From Sipunculus nudus (taxonomy: Eukaryota; Annelida; Sipuncula; Golfingiida; Sipunculidae), in contig JAPPUL010000069.1 in assembly GCA_026874595.1 (NCBI GenBank), forward strand, positions 250,001-314,000: 64,000 nt of DNA, given 5' to 3'. The position numbers and the translations under genes are program-made. Below are positions 26,538 through 37,216 of the stretch, piece after piece (the stretch's first letter is position 1; each line of letters begins with the position of its first letter). The notes beneath the pieces are model-generated. The model worked only from the letters and a program-made list of their open reading frames with translations, had not been told where the DNA came from and ran no database searches.

Positions 26538-27764
26538 ATGGAAAGCTATATTCAAAACATCTTTGCACAGCGTATTGGCGGCAAGGAATTTGGCAAGGAT
26601 AAGACTTTATATAAATTCCAAAAAATAAAACTTGCAAAAGAACTTGCTAAAAAGACAAATCCAGATAAAGAGATACTTGATTTTGGTGTTGGCGAGCCCG
26701 ATGCTATTTCCCCAGCGGTTATAAGAAAGGCGCTATCGCTTGAGGTTAACGATATCGCCAATAGAGGGTATGCGGATAATGGTATAGAGGAATTTAAGGA
26801 AGCTGCAAGAGATTATATGCAAAATGTTTTTGGGGTTTCGTTAAACGCAAGTACTCAAATAAATCATACAATAGGTTCAAAACCAGGTCTTGCAATGTTC
26901 CCAAACGTATTCATAAATCCTAAAGATATAACAATAATGACAGTACCAGGTTATCCTGTGCTTGGAACAAATACTAAATGGCTTAATGGAGAAGTTTATA
27001 ATGCACCATTAAAAAAAGAAAATAACTTCCTGCCAGACCTAAACCTAATACCAGATTCAGTTTCAAGTAAGGCTAAAATACTTGTATTAAACTATCCAAA
27101 TAACCCAACCGGTGCAAATGCAACTTTTGAGTTTTATAAAGAAGTTGTTGCTTATGCCAGAAAGTATAACATAGTGGTGGTACAGGATGCAGCCTACGCA
27201 GCCCTAACATATAAAAAAGGCCTATCTTTCTTATCAATACCGGGAGCGTTAGATGTTGGTGTTGAGTTTCATTCGCTATCTAAGTCTTACAATATGACAG
27301 GATATCGTATAGGTTTTGTATGCGGGAATGAGCTTATAGTAAAGGGCTTTGCCTATGTGAAAGACAATATAGACTCAGGACAGTTTATCCCGATACAAAA
27401 AGCAGCAATAGAGGGTTTAAAAGATCCAAAGCTAACAGAAGAAATTTATAAAAAATACAAAAGACGCTTAAATGCTTTAGTAAAAACGCTTAAGAAGAAA
27501 GGCTTTGAAGCAAGTATGCCAGATGGTACATTTTATCTTTTTGTAGAGGCACCTAAGGGAATAAAAAGGTCAATAAGCTTTAAAAGCGGCGAGGACTTTT
27601 CGCAATGGCTAATAAAGGAAAAGCTAATATCAACCGTACCTTGGGACGACACAGGTAATTTCATACGTTTTTCTGCAACGTTTGCAGCAAGTGGTATAGA
27701 AGAGGAGGAGGCTGTATTAAAAGATTTTGAAAGACGGCTTGAAGATGTTGAGTTTATATTCTAA
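26538..27764 (+). CDS. dapL: LL-diaminopimelate aminotransferase (DapL type)
   Basis: 408 residues of class I/II PLP aminotransferase. It starts with FAQRIGGKEFG, then ILDFGVGEPD, GYADNGIEEFKEAA, LNYPNNPTGA (ring-stacking region), VVVQDAAYAAL and the Schiff-base Lys in HSLSKSYNMTGYRIGF. The details match DapL, which makes LL-diaminopimelate directly from tetrahydrodipicolinate and replaces DapCDE in lysine and peptidoglycan synthesis. A related aminotransferase with another substrate cannot be excluded. AAAGG lies 9 bases before the ATG. It is followed by argG, so the two may form an amino-acid operon. Confidence 0.85.
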   Translation: MESYIQNIFAQRIGGKEFGKDKTLYKFQKIKLAKELAKKTNPDKEILDFGVGEPDAISPAVIRKALSLEVNDIANRGYADNGIEEFKEAARDYMQNVFGVSLNASTQINHTIGSKPGLAMFPNVFINPKDITIMTVPGYPVLGTNTKWLNGEVYNAPLKKENNFLPDLNLIPDSVSSKAKILVLNYPNNPTGANATFEFYKEVVAYARKYNIVVVQDAAYAALTYKKGLSFLSIPGALDVGVEFHSLSKSYNMTGYRIGFVCGNELIVKGFAYVKDNIDSGQFIPIQKAAIEGLKDPKLTEEIYKKYKRRLNALVKTLKKKGFEASMPDGTFYLFVEAPKGIKRSISFKSGEDFSQWLIKEKLISTVPWDDTGNFIRFSATFAASGIEEEEAVLKDFERRLEDVEFIF

Positions 27765-27818
27765 CTTGTAAATGAGGTTGTGAAGAAAAACGAGGAGAAA
27801 CGAGGAGAGATAAAGCAG

Positions 27819-29051
27819 ATGCAAGGACATCATAAAGTAGCAATAAATAAGGTAGTGCTTGCGTATTCAGGAGGGCTTGACACATCAGTCATATTAAGAT
27901 GGCTTAAGGATACGTATGATTGCGAAGTTATAGCCTATGCAGCAGACATAGGTCAAGATGAGGAGCTTAAAGGACTTGAGGATAAGGCACAAAAGACGGG
28001 AGCCATAAAAACATATATAGAAGATTTGAGGAAGGAATTTGTAGAGGATTACATATTCCGTGCGATAAAAGCAAACGCAATATACGAAGGGAAATACCTG
28101 CTTGGAACTTCACTAGCGCGTCCTTTAATAGCAAAGCGGCAGATAGAGATAGCACATAAGGAGGGGGCAGATGGAGTATCTCATGGAGCAACAGGCAAAG
28201 GTAATGACCAAGTTCGCTTTGAGCTTAGCTATAAGGCATTAGACCCAAGAATAAAGGTGATAGCGCCCTGGCGGGAATGGGACTTAGGATCACGAGAGGA
28301 ACTTATAGAGTATGCAAAAAAACACAATATAGAAGTTATTGCAAGCAAGAAAAAGCCTTATTCAACAGATAGAAACCTGATGCATATATCCTTTGAGGGT
28401 GGAGAATTAGAAGATCCTTATAACGAGCCAAAAGAGGATATGTATGTATTATCAAAAAGCCCTGAGGAGGCAAAAGATGAGCCGACCTATGTAGAAATAG
28501 ATTTTGAACATGGCATTCCGGTAGGCATAGACGGACAGAATCTATCATCAGTAAAGCTTATGGAGAAGGCAAATATGCTTGGAGGTGAGAATGGGATAGG
28601 ACGTATAGACATAGTGGAAAACAGGCTAATAGGTATGAAATCGCGAGGAGTATACGAGACGCCAGGTGGCACTTTACTTATAGAAGCACACAAAGCTCTT
28701 GAGGCTTTGACTCTTGAAAAGGAGTGTTTTCATTACAAAGAGATGTTGTCATTAAAATATGCAACGATGATCTATAACGGACTTTGGTTTCATCCGCTAA
28801 AGGAAGCATTAGATAGTTTCATAGACCAAACCCAAAAGAGTGTAACAGGCTCTGTACGCCTTAAATTATATAAGGGCAATTGCATGGTAGTAGGTAGGAA
28901 ATCACTTTATTCGTTATACAGTAAGGACTTATCAACATTTGAGAAAGATGATGTATATAATCAAAGTGATGCAACAGGCTTTATAAATATATTTTCAATC
29001 CCAACAATAGAATCCTCGAAACAGAAGAGTAAACTTAATAATATAGAGTGA
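27819..29051 (+). CDS. argG: argininosuccinate synthase
   Basis: About 410 residues from the ATG at 27819, which has GAGGAG 10-15 bases upstream. An in-frame GTG at 27780 would add 13 Lys/Glu-rich residues and is less likely. The ATP pyrophosphatase motif VVLAYSGGLDTSVILRWL opens the protein. GTSLARPLIAKRQIEIA, HGATGKGNDQVRFELSY, ISFEGGELEDP and GRIDIVENRLIGMKSRGVYETPGG are family hallmarks. It joins citrulline and aspartate in arginine synthesis. No argH follows; the next gene is a LolA-like protein. Confidence 0.96.
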   Translation: MQGHHKVAINKVVLAYSGGLDTSVILRWLKDTYDCEVIAYAADIGQDEELKGLEDKAQKTGAIKTYIEDLRKEFVEDYIFRAIKANAIYEGKYLLGTSLARPLIAKRQIEIAHKEGADGVSHGATGKGNDQVRFELSYKALDPRIKVIAPWREWDLGSREELIEYAKKHNIEVIASKKKPYSTDRNLMHISFEGGELEDPYNEPKEDMYVLSKSPEEAKDEPTYVEIDFEHGIPVGIDGQNLSSVKLMEKANMLGGENGIGRIDIVENRLIGMKSRGVYETPGGTLLIEAHKALEALTLEKECFHYKEMLSLKYATMIYNGLWFHPLKEALDSFIDQTQKSVTGSVRLKLYKGNCMVVGRKSLYSLYSKDLSTFEKDDVYNQSDATGFINIFSIPTIESSKQKSKLNNIE

Positions 29052-29132
29052 GTATGTACTAAAGTAGATTTTAGGATTATCTTGCTAAATAGGATTATTT
29101 TACTAAAGATTGCTAAAAAGGAGATTTCATAA

Positions 29133-29915
29133 TTGCATTTAGTTATAATAATTTGCCTAACCCTAATAATGACACTTGTCTACAGCACAAAAGCTGAGGG
29201 TGAGGTAGGGATTGGGATAAAAGAAAGTAAAGAAAGCCAGAAGCTTCTTCTAAGTCTTAGAAAAGCATATAGGAAAAACTATCCAACTAATTTTATAGCA
29301 GATATAGATAGTAATAAGATACTAAAGAGCATAAAAAAGATTCCTAAACAAGCTTATTGCATTCAAGATGTTAAAAAGATAAAAGTTAAATATCTTTTCT
29401 TGCGTGATGAGGAGGAGACTGTTTTAGTTGAGAATGTTGAAAACCCTTATGTTAAACGCTTTCAAAAGTATTTTGAAGTTTATCGAGAGGCAAAATGGTT
29501 CTTGGATAATAATACTAATATAGAAGAATTAAAAAGCACATTACTATTTAAAATAGTCAAGGAAACTAAAACGCATTATACCGTAAAGACAAGAAAGAAG
29601 AAATTACACAAAGGCAATTATACCATTTTATATATATCCAAAAGGACTTATGATATTCAGAAGGTAATTCAGTACAAAGATTATGAGCTTATTGGCACTC
29701 TTTCTATTGGTTATATTAAAATAAGAAAATACAAACTCCCTAAAACCCTAAATTTTCATGCAGTAATTAAGGGAGAGGTTCGAGATTTTAATATAAACAT
29801 ATCTAACTATAAATTAAATATAAACATAAATGCTGATAGCCTGATTGAACTACAGGATGATTGCCCTTCCTTAAACAAATATTATACTCGTAAAACAGAT
29901 AAAAAAGCATCCTGA
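29133..29915 (+). CDS. LolA-like outer-membrane lipoprotein-sorting family protein
   Basis: 260 residues, TTG start with AAAAGGAG about 9 bases upstream. A signal peptide ([17 protein letters not shown]) is followed by alternating beta strands: [73 protein letters not shown]. This layout suits the LolA/LolB or outer-membrane lipoprotein-sorting fold. No motif is decisive, and I would not claim it carries lipoproteins. Its last 19 codons lie in the first copy of a 169-bp repeat that also holds the antisense of the lepA 3' end, so the two genes once overlapped tail to tail. Confidence 0.6.
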   Translation: MHLVIIICLTLIMTLVYSTKAEGEVGIGIKESKESQKLLLSLRKAYRKNYPTNFIADIDSNKILKSIKKIPKQAYCIQDVKKIKVKYLFLRDEEETVLVENVENPYVKRFQKYFEVYREAKWFLDNNTNIEELKSTLLFKIVKETKTHYTVKTRKKKLHKGNYTILYISKRTYDIQKVIQYKDYELIGTLSIGYIKIRKYKLPKTLNFHAVIKGEVRDFNINISNYKLNININADSLIELQDDCPSLNKYYTRKTDKKAS

Positions 29916-30366
29916 GTATCAACATTACCAATTTGCTTCATCTTCTTTTTCCCTTCTTTTTGCTTTTCTAAAAGCTTCCTCTTCCTGGAAATATCGCCTC
30001 CATAACACTTAGACGTAACATCTTTATGATTGCCCTTCCTTAAACAAATATTATACTCGTAAAACAGATAAAAAAGCATCCTGAGTATCAACATTACCAA
30101 TTTGCTTCATCTTCTTTTTCCCTTCTTTTTGCTTTTCTAAAAGCTTCCTCTTCCTGGAAATATCGCCTCCATAACACTTAGACGTAACATCTTTATGATT
30201 GCCCTTCCTTAAACAAATATTATACTCGTAAAACAGATAAAAAAGCATCCTGAGGGATATCAACATTACCAATTTGCTTCATCTTCTTTTTCCCTTCTTT
30301 TTGCTTTTCTAAAAGCTTCCTCTTCCTGGAAATATCGCCTCCATAACACTTAGACGTAACATCTTT
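29859..30366. repeat. 169-bp tandem triplication covering the lepA/LolA-like gene ends
   Basis: Copies start at 29859, 30028 and 30197, each beginning GATTGCCCTTCC. Copies 1 and 2 lack 3 bases present in copy 3 (GAGTATC against GAGGGATATC). Copy 3 is inside intact lepA; copy 1 is inside the LolA-like gene. The extra copies carry unexpressed pieces of the lepA end. Confidence 0.95.
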
Positions 30367-32031
30367 TCTTAAGGCCCTTATGTTCTCACGTGCTATTATA
30401 TTACTCCCTATTGCCGCTTGTATGGGTATTTGAAACATCTGTTTTGGAATTACTTCTTTAAGCTTTTCTACTATTGTACGTCCTCTTGCATGCGCTTTGT
30501 CTTTATGTATTATATGCGAGAATGCATCGACTTTCTTATGATTAATCATAATGTCTACACGGGTTAAGTCACTGCTTTTATATCCAAACAAATTATAATC
30601 GTATGAAGCAAAGCCGCGAGACAAACTCTTTAGCCTATCATGAAAATCATAAACAACCTCAGCAAGCGGCAACTCAAACTCTATCTCAACACGTTTGCCA
30701 TCCACATAAGTTAAGTTCTTCTGAATCCCTCGCCGTTCATGACATAAACTTATTATATTGCCTAAATACTCCTCCGGGCATATTATATGTGATAGAATAT
30801 AAGGCTCTTTTACTGCAGTTATATATTGTCTGTCCGGGAAATGAGTCGGGTTTGATATCGACTCCTCTTTTCCATTTGTATATATTACCTTATACTCAAC
30901 ACTTGGAGACGTTGTCAAAAGTCCTAAATTAAATTCCTTATTAAATCGTTCAATTACGATCTCCATATGAAGCAACCCTAAAAAGCCACATCGATAACCA
31001 AATCCAAGCGCCTTGGAACTCTCCGGTTCATAGATTAATGATGCATCGTTTAGTTTTAGCTTTTCTATTGCATCTTTCATTATCTCATAATCGCTACTGT
31101 CCAATGGGTATAACCCGGCGTATACCATCGGCTTTATCTCTTTATAACCGGGTAAGGATACTTTTGCTCGTTCTTCTTTTAGGGTTAGTGTGTCGCCTAT
31201 CTTTGTATCGCTTAGTGTCTTTATGTTCGATATTATATATCCTACCTCCCCAAAACATAATTTATCTCTTTTAACATTACCAAGACGATGAATTCCTACC
31301 TCCTCTACCTTATTCTCTTTACCACTTTGCATGAAGAGTATTGTATCGCCTGCCTTAAACTCTCCTGCAAATATACGCACACTCATTACCACCCCTCGAA
31401 AATAATCGAAATATGCGTCAAATAATAAGGCCTTGCTTACTTTGCTTGACTCCCCCTTATCTATATGTCCTTTGGGCGGAGGGCAGTATTTTACTATGTT
31501 CTTTAGCACCTTATCTATATTAATCCCCTCCTTTGCGCTTATCTCTACAACCATCTCAAGAGAAAGTCCAAGCTCTTTTTCTATTTGTAATCTTACATCA
31601 CTTATATTTGCCGTTGGCAGGTCTATCTTATTTATTATCGGAATTACCAAAAGATCATATTCCATCGCCATATACAAATTGGCAAGCGTTTGTGCCTCAA
31701 CCCCTTGGCTTGCATCTATTACTAGCAATACCCCCTCACAGGCAAGCAGTGCTCGGGATACTTCGTAGGCAAAATCTACGTGCCCCGGCGTGTCTATTAA
31801 GTTTAATTTATATGTCTGTCCTTCGCTTTTATATTCCATACAAACCGTTTGGGACTTTATCGTTATACCCCGCTCCCGCTCTATATCCATATTATCTAAT
31901 ATCTGATCTTGCCTGTCTCGCTCACTTAAAATATTTGTATGTTCTAGAAGCCTATCTGCTAATGTCGATTTGCCATGGTCTATATGTGCTATAATTGAAA
32001 AGTTACGTATCCTTTCTTCTTTATCTTTCAT
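30220..32031 (-). CDS. lepA: translation elongation factor 4 (LepA)
   Basis: 603 residues. The GTPase G-motifs are [42 protein letters not shown] and NKIDLP. LepA-specific parts include [43 protein letters not shown] and the C-terminal [21 protein letters not shown]. It acts on the ribosome in back-translocation or initiation. The last codons lie in copy 3 of the 169-bp triplication, and the C-terminus there retains the family-like IPQDAF. It ends a minus-strand group with recO, corC-like and ybeY upstream. Confidence 0.97.
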   Translation of the reverse strand: MKDKEERIRNFSIIAHIDHGKSTLADRLLEHTNILSERDRQDQILDNMDIERERGITIKSQTVCMEYKSEGQTYKLNLIDTPGHVDFAYEVSRALLACEGVLLVIDASQGVEAQTLANLYMAMEYDLLVIPIINKIDLPTANISDVRLQIEKELGLSLEMVVEISAKEGINIDKVLKNIVKYCPPPKGHIDKGESSKVSKALLFDAYFDYFRGVVMSVRIFAGEFKAGDTILFMQSGKENKVEEVGIHRLGNVKRDKLCFGEVGYIISNIKTLSDTKIGDTLTLKEERAKVSLPGYKEIKPMVYAGLYPLDSSDYEIMKDAIEKLKLNDASLIYEPESSKALGFGYRCGFLGLLHMEIVIERFNKEFNLGLLTTSPSVEYKVIYTNGKEESISNPTHFPDRQYITAVKEPYILSHIICPEEYLGNIISLCHERRGIQKNLTYVDGKRVEIEFELPLAEVVYDFHDRLKSLSRGFASYDYNLFGYKSSDLTRVDIMINHKKVDAFSHIIHKDKAHARGRTIVEKLKEVIPKQMFQIPIQAAIGSNIIARENIRALRKDVTSKCYGGDISRKRKLLEKQKEGKKKMKQIGNVDIPQDAFLSVLRV

Positions 32032-32142
32032 CTTCTCTTTATCATCTGATTTAGATGCTTTATCGTTTATATTAATAATTAATTACTCCTTCTGTTTAGT
32101 CTTTTTGTTTAGTCTTTTGGGCTTTCCTTATTTCTCTTCTTC

Positions 32143-32943
32143 TTAGCTTAGTATATCCCCTTCTTTATATACCTTCATGCTGCTAAATCTTCTGCCAATT
32201 ACAGACTCTATTAGCTTCTCAAAACTTATATCAAGTTCTTCCTTTGTCTTTTTATCTAATTCTATCTTTAAAAGCTCTTTGTAATCTTCTATATATCTAA
32301 AGTCAAGTAGTGTCTTATAGGTTATTACCTTAAGCACTTTGTCATCACTCCCTACACTACATTCATTGCAAAATATCCAGCCCGCATTGCTTGATACCCT
32401 TACCTTAGATAGCTTATTTATTTGCGTATAGTAAGATTTGCCCCCCCCTTTTAACACCATCCCACATCCACTGCAATGCTTTAATCCCCCTACAAAGCCA
32501 AATATTACCAAACCTTTAAGTTCAAACGCCCTCATCAGTATGTAAAATTTATTCGGATTGCTATTCGCTTGCTTTAATGTCTCTTTTAATAAATTATATA
32601 ACCTCTCCTCCTCTAATGACGACTCCTGTACAAAAGAATTTATATATTCTGCTATGTAGTACAACCTGCTTATACTATCGTAATCTTCTCGTAAATTGTA
32701 AGCTACAGACTCAAGTGCACTCTCCTTTACTACATATAATCCTCCTCCTCGCTCCTTACTTACCAATAGATTTACTTCATTCAATATCTCAAGTGCTCCA
32801 ACATGCGAGCTGCCAACCTTACGTACGCCACGTACCACCACCACCTCCTTACCCCCTGTCTCTGTAAATAATGTTACTACCTTATTTGTTCCCAAGTATG
32901 TATGATGCCTTAATACAAAACCTTTTAGCTTCTTCTCTTTCAT
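32143..32943 (-). CDS. recO: DNA repair protein RecO
   Basis: 266 residues. An N-terminal OB fold begins GFVLRHHTYLGTNKVVTLFTETGGKEVVVVRGVRK, and a helical C-terminal part has a zinc-binding site with HCSGCG and FCNEC as the two Cys pairs. RecO loads RecA onto SSB-coated single strands with RecR. Sequence identity to well-known RecO proteins is low by eye, but the fold order and Cys pairs fit. It lies 111 bases upstream of lepA and 134 bases downstream of the corC-like gene on the same strand. Confidence 0.88.
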   Translation of the reverse strand: MKEKKLKGFVLRHHTYLGTNKVVTLFTETGGKEVVVVRGVRKVGSSHVGALEILNEVNLLVSKERGGGLYVVKESALESVAYNLREDYDSISRLYYIAEYINSFVQESSLEEERLYNLLKETLKQANSNPNKFYILMRAFELKGLVIFGFVGGLKHCSGCGMVLKGGGKSYYTQINKLSKVRVSSNAGWIFCNECSVGSDDKVLKVITYKTLLDFRYIEDYKELLKIELDKKTKEELDISFEKLIESVIGRRFSSMKVYKEGDILS

Positions 32944-33077
32944 CTTTTATTGCATCTGCCTCTAGTTTGTTCCTTTATTTCTTTTAGATTCCTTTTAGAT
33001 GAATATTTATTTAAACTATTTTCATTCTCTTTTAATAAAAGTTTAATAAAAGCTCCTTTTATTACTAAACCTTTTAA

Positions 33078-33962
33078 CTACTTGGCTTGACTTGGGCGGG
33101 GAGGAGGAGGAGGAGGCTTTACTAAAAGCTCTATCTTCTTTATCCTATTTCCTTCTATGCTTAGTATCTTAAATTTTAGCCATTTGTCGTTTGATTTGTA
33201 CGTTATTGTCTCGCCTTTATTCGGGATACGCCCAAATAAATCAAACATGAACCCTCCTACCGTATCTGATTGATCGTCTTTAAGACTAACTCCTAGCTTC
33301 ATGTTGAATTCTTCAAGCGACGTCCGAGGATCTAGCTTATATACATGCTCTGCAAGTTTCTCTATGGATTCTCCTTCCTCTTCGTCATACTCATCGCGTA
33401 TCTCGCCCACTATCTCCTCTAATACATCCTCAAGTGCAACTATTCCCGATACCCCTCCATACTCATCCACCACCACCGCTAAATGCACCTTCTTCCTTTG
33501 AAAATCCTTTAGCAATACAAATATATTTGTTGTCTCCGGTATGAAAAATACTGGCCTTAGGATATTTACAAAGTTCATATCTACTTTATCTTCTATCAAC
33601 AAATGAAATAAGTCCTTAACATATAATATCCCCACTATGTCATCTACTGACTTATCCCATACCGGTATCCTTGAATGCCCACTCTCCTTTATTACCGATA
33701 CCAAATCATGACGACTCGCAACTGAGTGTAGGGCTATTGTTGTCATGTCTATTCGTGGTACCATTATCTCTGTTACTATTGTTGAAACACTGCTTTTTAA
33801 CCGCTTATTTATATCTTCTGCTACTCTTCTCTCTGCTTCTGTGTTTATTCCTCCGTCACTTGCCTTTACCTTTGTCTCCTCTTTCTCTCCTGCCTCCCCT
33901 ACTCCCTTCTCCTCCCTCTTCCCTCCTTTATCCTTCCCAAACTTGAATAAGTCTTTTAGCAT
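33078..33962 (-). CDS. CorC/TlyC-type CBS-domain protein
   Basis: 294 residues, soluble. A tandem CBS pair runs from STIVTEIMVPRIDMTTIALHS through VWDKSVDDIVGILYVKDLFHLLIED to VHLAVVVDEYGGVSGIVALEDVLEEIVGEIRDEYDEEE. A transporter-associated (CorC_HlyC) domain ends the protein with DQSDTVGGFMFDLFGRIPNKGETI. The final residues form a proline run. Members are linked to magnesium/cobalt efflux; TlyC was named a haemolysin on weak evidence. Its start overlaps the ybeY 3' end by 7 bases, the common ybeY-corC order, so the two are translationally coupled. Confidence 0.93.
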   Translation of the reverse strand: MLKDLFKFGKDKGGKREEKGVGEAGEKEETKVKASDGGINTEAERRVAEDINKRLKSSVSTIVTEIMVPRIDMTTIALHSVASRHDLVSVIKESGHSRIPVWDKSVDDIVGILYVKDLFHLLIEDKVDMNFVNILRPVFFIPETTNIFVLLKDFQRKKVHLAVVVDEYGGVSGIVALEDVLEEIVGEIRDEYDEEEGESIEKLAEHVYKLDPRTSLEEFNMKLGVSLKDDQSDTVGGFMFDLFGRIPNKGETITYKSNDKWLKFKILSIEGNRIKKIELLVKPPPPPPRPSQAK

Positions 33963-34519
33963 ATATATTTATCTACTACCTCCTTTGATAGCATCACTTC
34001 TATCTTTTCCATTTCTTTGCGTTCCCTTGCCCCTCTTTCATGATCATATCCTAATAAATGTAATACCCCGTGAACCATAAGTTTACATGCCTCCTCCTCT
34101 ACACTTAGTTTTGTCCCTTTTATATTCTCTGCTGCTGCCTCTAAAGATATTATCATGTCTCCTAAATATTTTCTCCCAAAAAGTCCCTCCTCATCTAAAC
34201 TCTCAAACTTTACATCCTCAAAAGATAATACATCTGTACTCTTATCTTTCCCTCGATATCTTTTGTTTAGGTCCCTTATCATCTTATTATCGCTAAATAA
34301 TACGCTTAATTCATGTCCCCTAACTCCAACCACTTCCAAGATATACAAAAATATTTCTATTAGATGTTCTTCTATTCCTAAAAGTCCTTTATACCTTCTA
34401 TAATTTACAAAATACTTCTCTTCTCTGACTGTTTCTAATATCTTTATATATACTCTGTTTTTAATATATCCATCATATCCTAACTCTCCTTCAGCTCCAT
34501 CCCTCATATTAATATCCAT
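33956..34519 (-). CDS. ybeY: endoribonuclease YbeY
   Basis: 187 residues. The metal site is MVHGVLHLLGYDHE, the three-His HxxxHxxGxDH motif that binds zinc. It is preceded by LNKRYRGKDKSTDVLSFEDV and LGDMIISLEAA, both family hallmarks. YbeY trims the 16S rRNA 3' end and takes part in ribosome quality control. The first ~35 residues are an unconserved acidic extension. The gene overlaps corC-like by 7 bases and lies 46 bases downstream of aspS. Confidence 0.95.
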   Translation of the reverse strand: MDINMRDGAEGELGYDGYIKNRVYIKILETVREEKYFVNYRRYKGLLGIEEHLIEIFLYILEVVGVRGHELSVLFSDNKMIRDLNKRYRGKDKSTDVLSFEDVKFESLDEEGLFGRKYLGDMIISLEAAAENIKGTKLSVEEEACKLMVHGVLHLLGYDHERGARERKEMEKIEVMLSKEVVDKYIC

Positions 34520-34565
34520 TTAATATCCATACTAGAATATTCATGCTATAAATCTTATCATAATA

Positions 34566-36437
34566 TTACAAACCTTGCAAAACCTCTTCCCCCCCATCCT
34601 TTAAAACACCTTTAGATACATCTACTCCCTCATCCACCCCCCCACCTGCATCGTCCAACAAAAGACCAAGCTCTTCTAATTGTTCTTCTCTTACCATAGA
34701 GGGACTTTCGCTTACTAAGCATACTCCCTTTTGCGTCTTGGGAAACGCTATTACATCTCTTATCGAATTCGCTCTTCGCATTAGCATTATTAATCTGTCA
34801 AGCCCTAAGGCTATACCCCCATGGGGAGGCGCTCCATACTCAAGCGCTTTTAACAAAAAACCAAACTTATCCTCGCTCTCCTTACCAGCTAAACCCAATA
34901 TCTCAAATACTCTATCTTGTAACTCACGCTCGTGGATTCTTATACTACCTCCTCCAAGTTCAACACCGTTTAATACCAAATCGTAACTTAGGGACTTTAA
35001 GTTTAATAGCTTCTCTTTAGCATAACTCTCTCCCTTAAAAGACTTTATATACTCTTTGCCTTCCTCTCCCTTCGGTAAGGTGAACGGATGGTGCACGGAA
35101 CTAATACTTCCTTCCTCTTCGCTATAACTAAATAACGGGAATTCCTCTACCCATACAAAATTATACGCCTTCTCATCTTTTAAACCAAGACTATTTCCAA
35201 GCTCTATTCGTAAATTGCCTAGCGACTCATACACTATCTGCGCTTTATCTGCTACGAAAAATAATAGGTCCCCTTCCTCTACCTCAAACGCTCTTGATAT
35301 ACTCTTCTTCTCTCCTTCATTAAAAAACTTCGTTATACTAGACTTTAACTCCATCCCCTCCTCGACCTTCATCCATGCAAGACCCTTGGCTCCATACCCT
35401 TTTACAAACTCCTCCTTCTCCTCTATAGCTTTTCGCGATAATATCTTGCCTCCTCCTGATACCTTTATTCCACATACCATATGCCCTTCCTTATTTGACG
35501 CATCCACAAATACCTTAAATTTACTGCCCTTAACTAGTTTTGTTACATCCTTAAGCTCTAATCCATATCTTGTGTCCGGACGATCCGTTCCATAGCGGGA
35601 CATCGCCTCCTCATAGCTTAATCTCTTTATCGGTAACTTTACCTCAACTCCAACTCCTAATCTAAATATATATTCTATAAGTTCGTCCATAAGATTTATA
35701 ATCCCTTCGCTATCTATAAACGACATCTCTATATCTAACTGCGTAAACTCAGGTTGGCGATCTGATCGCAAATCCTCATCCCTAAAGCATTTTACTATTT
35801 GATAATATCTTTCAAATCCACTTACCATTAACAACTGTTTGAATATTTGCGGCGATTGCGGTAGTGCATAAAACTTCCCGCGGCTTACCCTGCTTGGTAC
35901 CAGAAAGTCGCGTGCTCCCTCCGGCGTTGACTTGTTTAATATCGGGGTTTCTAGCTCTATAAATCTATTGCCTTCTAGATACCCTCGTATCAGCTTTATC
36001 ACTTTCGCTCGCAGCAACAGATTCTCTCGCATACTATATCGTCGTAAATCTAGATATCTATACCGCAGTCTAAGCTCTTCATTAACTAATGCATCTTCTG
36101 ATAACGAAAATGGTAGCACTTTACTTTTGTTAAGCACTTTTATTCCCTCTGCTACAAGCTCAAGCTCTCCTGTCGATATGTTTTTGTTTTCAAGTCCAGC
36201 ATCTCGCCTCTCTAATAACCCATAGACCTCTATTACATATTCACTGCGCAAGCTCTTTGCATCCTCATATCCACTCCCACGACTTGGATCAAACACTATC
36301 TGCAATATACCCGTTATGTCTCGTAAATCTACAAATATTAACCCTCCATGATCCCGTACCACATCCACCCAGCCTCGCACCTTTATTCGTTTGCCTATGT
36401 CTTTTGCCCCTGCCTTGCCGGCTTGCTTTATTTCCAT
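34566..36437 (-). CDS. aspS: aspartyl-tRNA synthetase, bacterial type
   Basis: 623 residues. The anticodon-binding OB fold ([25 protein letters not shown]) precedes class II motifs: motif 1 [25 protein letters not shown], motif 2 [23 protein letters not shown], motif 3 [14 protein letters not shown]. The bacterial GAD insertion lies between motifs 2 and 3. A tail of about 30 acidic, Gly-rich residues ([12 protein letters not shown]) extends past the usual end. It charges tRNA-Asp (or also tRNA-Asn if the organism lacks AsnRS). Confidence 0.97.
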   Translation of the reverse strand: MEIKQAGKAGAKDIGKRIKVRGWVDVVRDHGGLIFVDLRDITGILQIVFDPSRGSGYEDAKSLRSEYVIEVYGLLERRDAGLENKNISTGELELVAEGIKVLNKSKVLPFSLSEDALVNEELRLRYRYLDLRRYSMRENLLLRAKVIKLIRGYLEGNRFIELETPILNKSTPEGARDFLVPSRVSRGKFYALPQSPQIFKQLLMVSGFERYYQIVKCFRDEDLRSDRQPEFTQLDIEMSFIDSEGIINLMDELIEYIFRLGVGVEVKLPIKRLSYEEAMSRYGTDRPDTRYGLELKDVTKLVKGSKFKVFVDASNKEGHMVCGIKVSGGGKILSRKAIEEKEEFVKGYGAKGLAWMKVEEGMELKSSITKFFNEGEKKSISRAFEVEEGDLLFFVADKAQIVYESLGNLRIELGNSLGLKDEKAYNFVWVEEFPLFSYSEEEGSISSVHHPFTLPKGEEGKEYIKSFKGESYAKEKLLNLKSLSYDLVLNGVELGGGSIRIHERELQDRVFEILGLAGKESEDKFGFLLKALEYGAPPHGGIALGLDRLIMLMRRANSIRDVIAFPKTQKGVCLVSESPSMVREEQLEELGLLLDDAGGGVDEGVDVSKGVLKDGGEEVLQGL

Positions 36438-36604
36438 CGACTTTTAACTCCCTCCTTTACTTAACTCTTTTATTATTTAAAATATTTCATGCCTTGCTAT
36501 TTGCACTTATTTTCTATTCTATCTTAAAACCCCTCTTTTTAAAACCCCTCTTTTTAAAACCCCTCTATCACTGCCTCCTCTTCTGTATAACATGTTTTGT
36601 CTTT

Positions 36605-37216
36605 TTATAATAACTCGTCAAGCACCGCTTTTGACCTTTCTTTGATTTCTTTGTGCAATGAAGACCCATGAGTATCCATCGTTACTACGCATGGTAACTC
36701 TTCTACCCGTATCACCCAAAATGCTTCCGGTGTACCAAATTCAAGCTTCTCTACATCAATTACTTCTTTTACTTGTTTCGCTATCAGGACTGCTGCCCCT
36801 CCTACTGCATGAAAGTATACTGCATTGTTAGCCTCACATGCTTTTAGTGTCTTCTCTCCCATCCCTCCCTTCCCTAAAACCCCTCGTAGATTATAATGCT
36901 TTATTACATCTGCTTGATACGGTTCCTCTCTTATGCTTGTTGTTGGGCCTGATGCCAGAAATATGTATTTGCCCCCCTCCTCCTTTACCACAGGTCCACA
37001 ATGGTATATTACACCTTCTTTCAAGTGCTTCAACAACTTCTTATCAAGTTCTCTATCCTTTTTATCCCCTCCTCCTTTTACAAACTTCTCTATTATATAT
37101 TTATGGGCTATGTCTCGGGCTGTTACCAAAACGCCGCTAAGTAATATCTCATCGCCCACCTTAAGTCTCTTTATCTCTTCTTCTGATATCGGTGTTTTTA
37201 GCTTAATCAATTTCAT
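36605..37216 (-). CDS. fumarate hydratase class I, beta (C-terminal) subunit
   Basis: 203 residues. Matches the C-terminal part of class I fumarases: TPISEEEIKRLKVGDEILLSG, VARD-like VTARDIAHKYI, GVIYHCGPVVKE, GPTTSIREEPYQADVIKHYNLRGVLGKGGMGEKT, and PEAFWVIRVEELPCVVTMDTHG. It pairs with the alpha subunit just upstream (14-base overlap) to hydrate fumarate to malate. The close relative L-tartrate dehydratase beta shares this fold, so substrate is inferred from the commoner function. Confidence 0.9.
   Translation of the reverse strand: MKLIKLKTPISEEEIKRLKVGDEILLSGVLVTARDIAHKYIIEKFVKGGGDKKDRELDKKLLKHLKEGVIYHCGPVVKEEGGKYIFLASGPTTSIREEPYQADVIKHYNLRGVLGKGGMGEKTLKACEANNAVYFHAVGGAAVLIAKQVKEVIDVEKLEFGTPEAFWVIRVEELPCVVTMDTHGSSLHKEIKERSKAVLDELL

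Noticed and set aside
29882-30272. Two ~72-codon minus-strand frames repeating the LepA C-terminus
   Set aside because: They are the extra copies of the 169-bp repeat carrying the lepA tail, without a start site or domain of their own.
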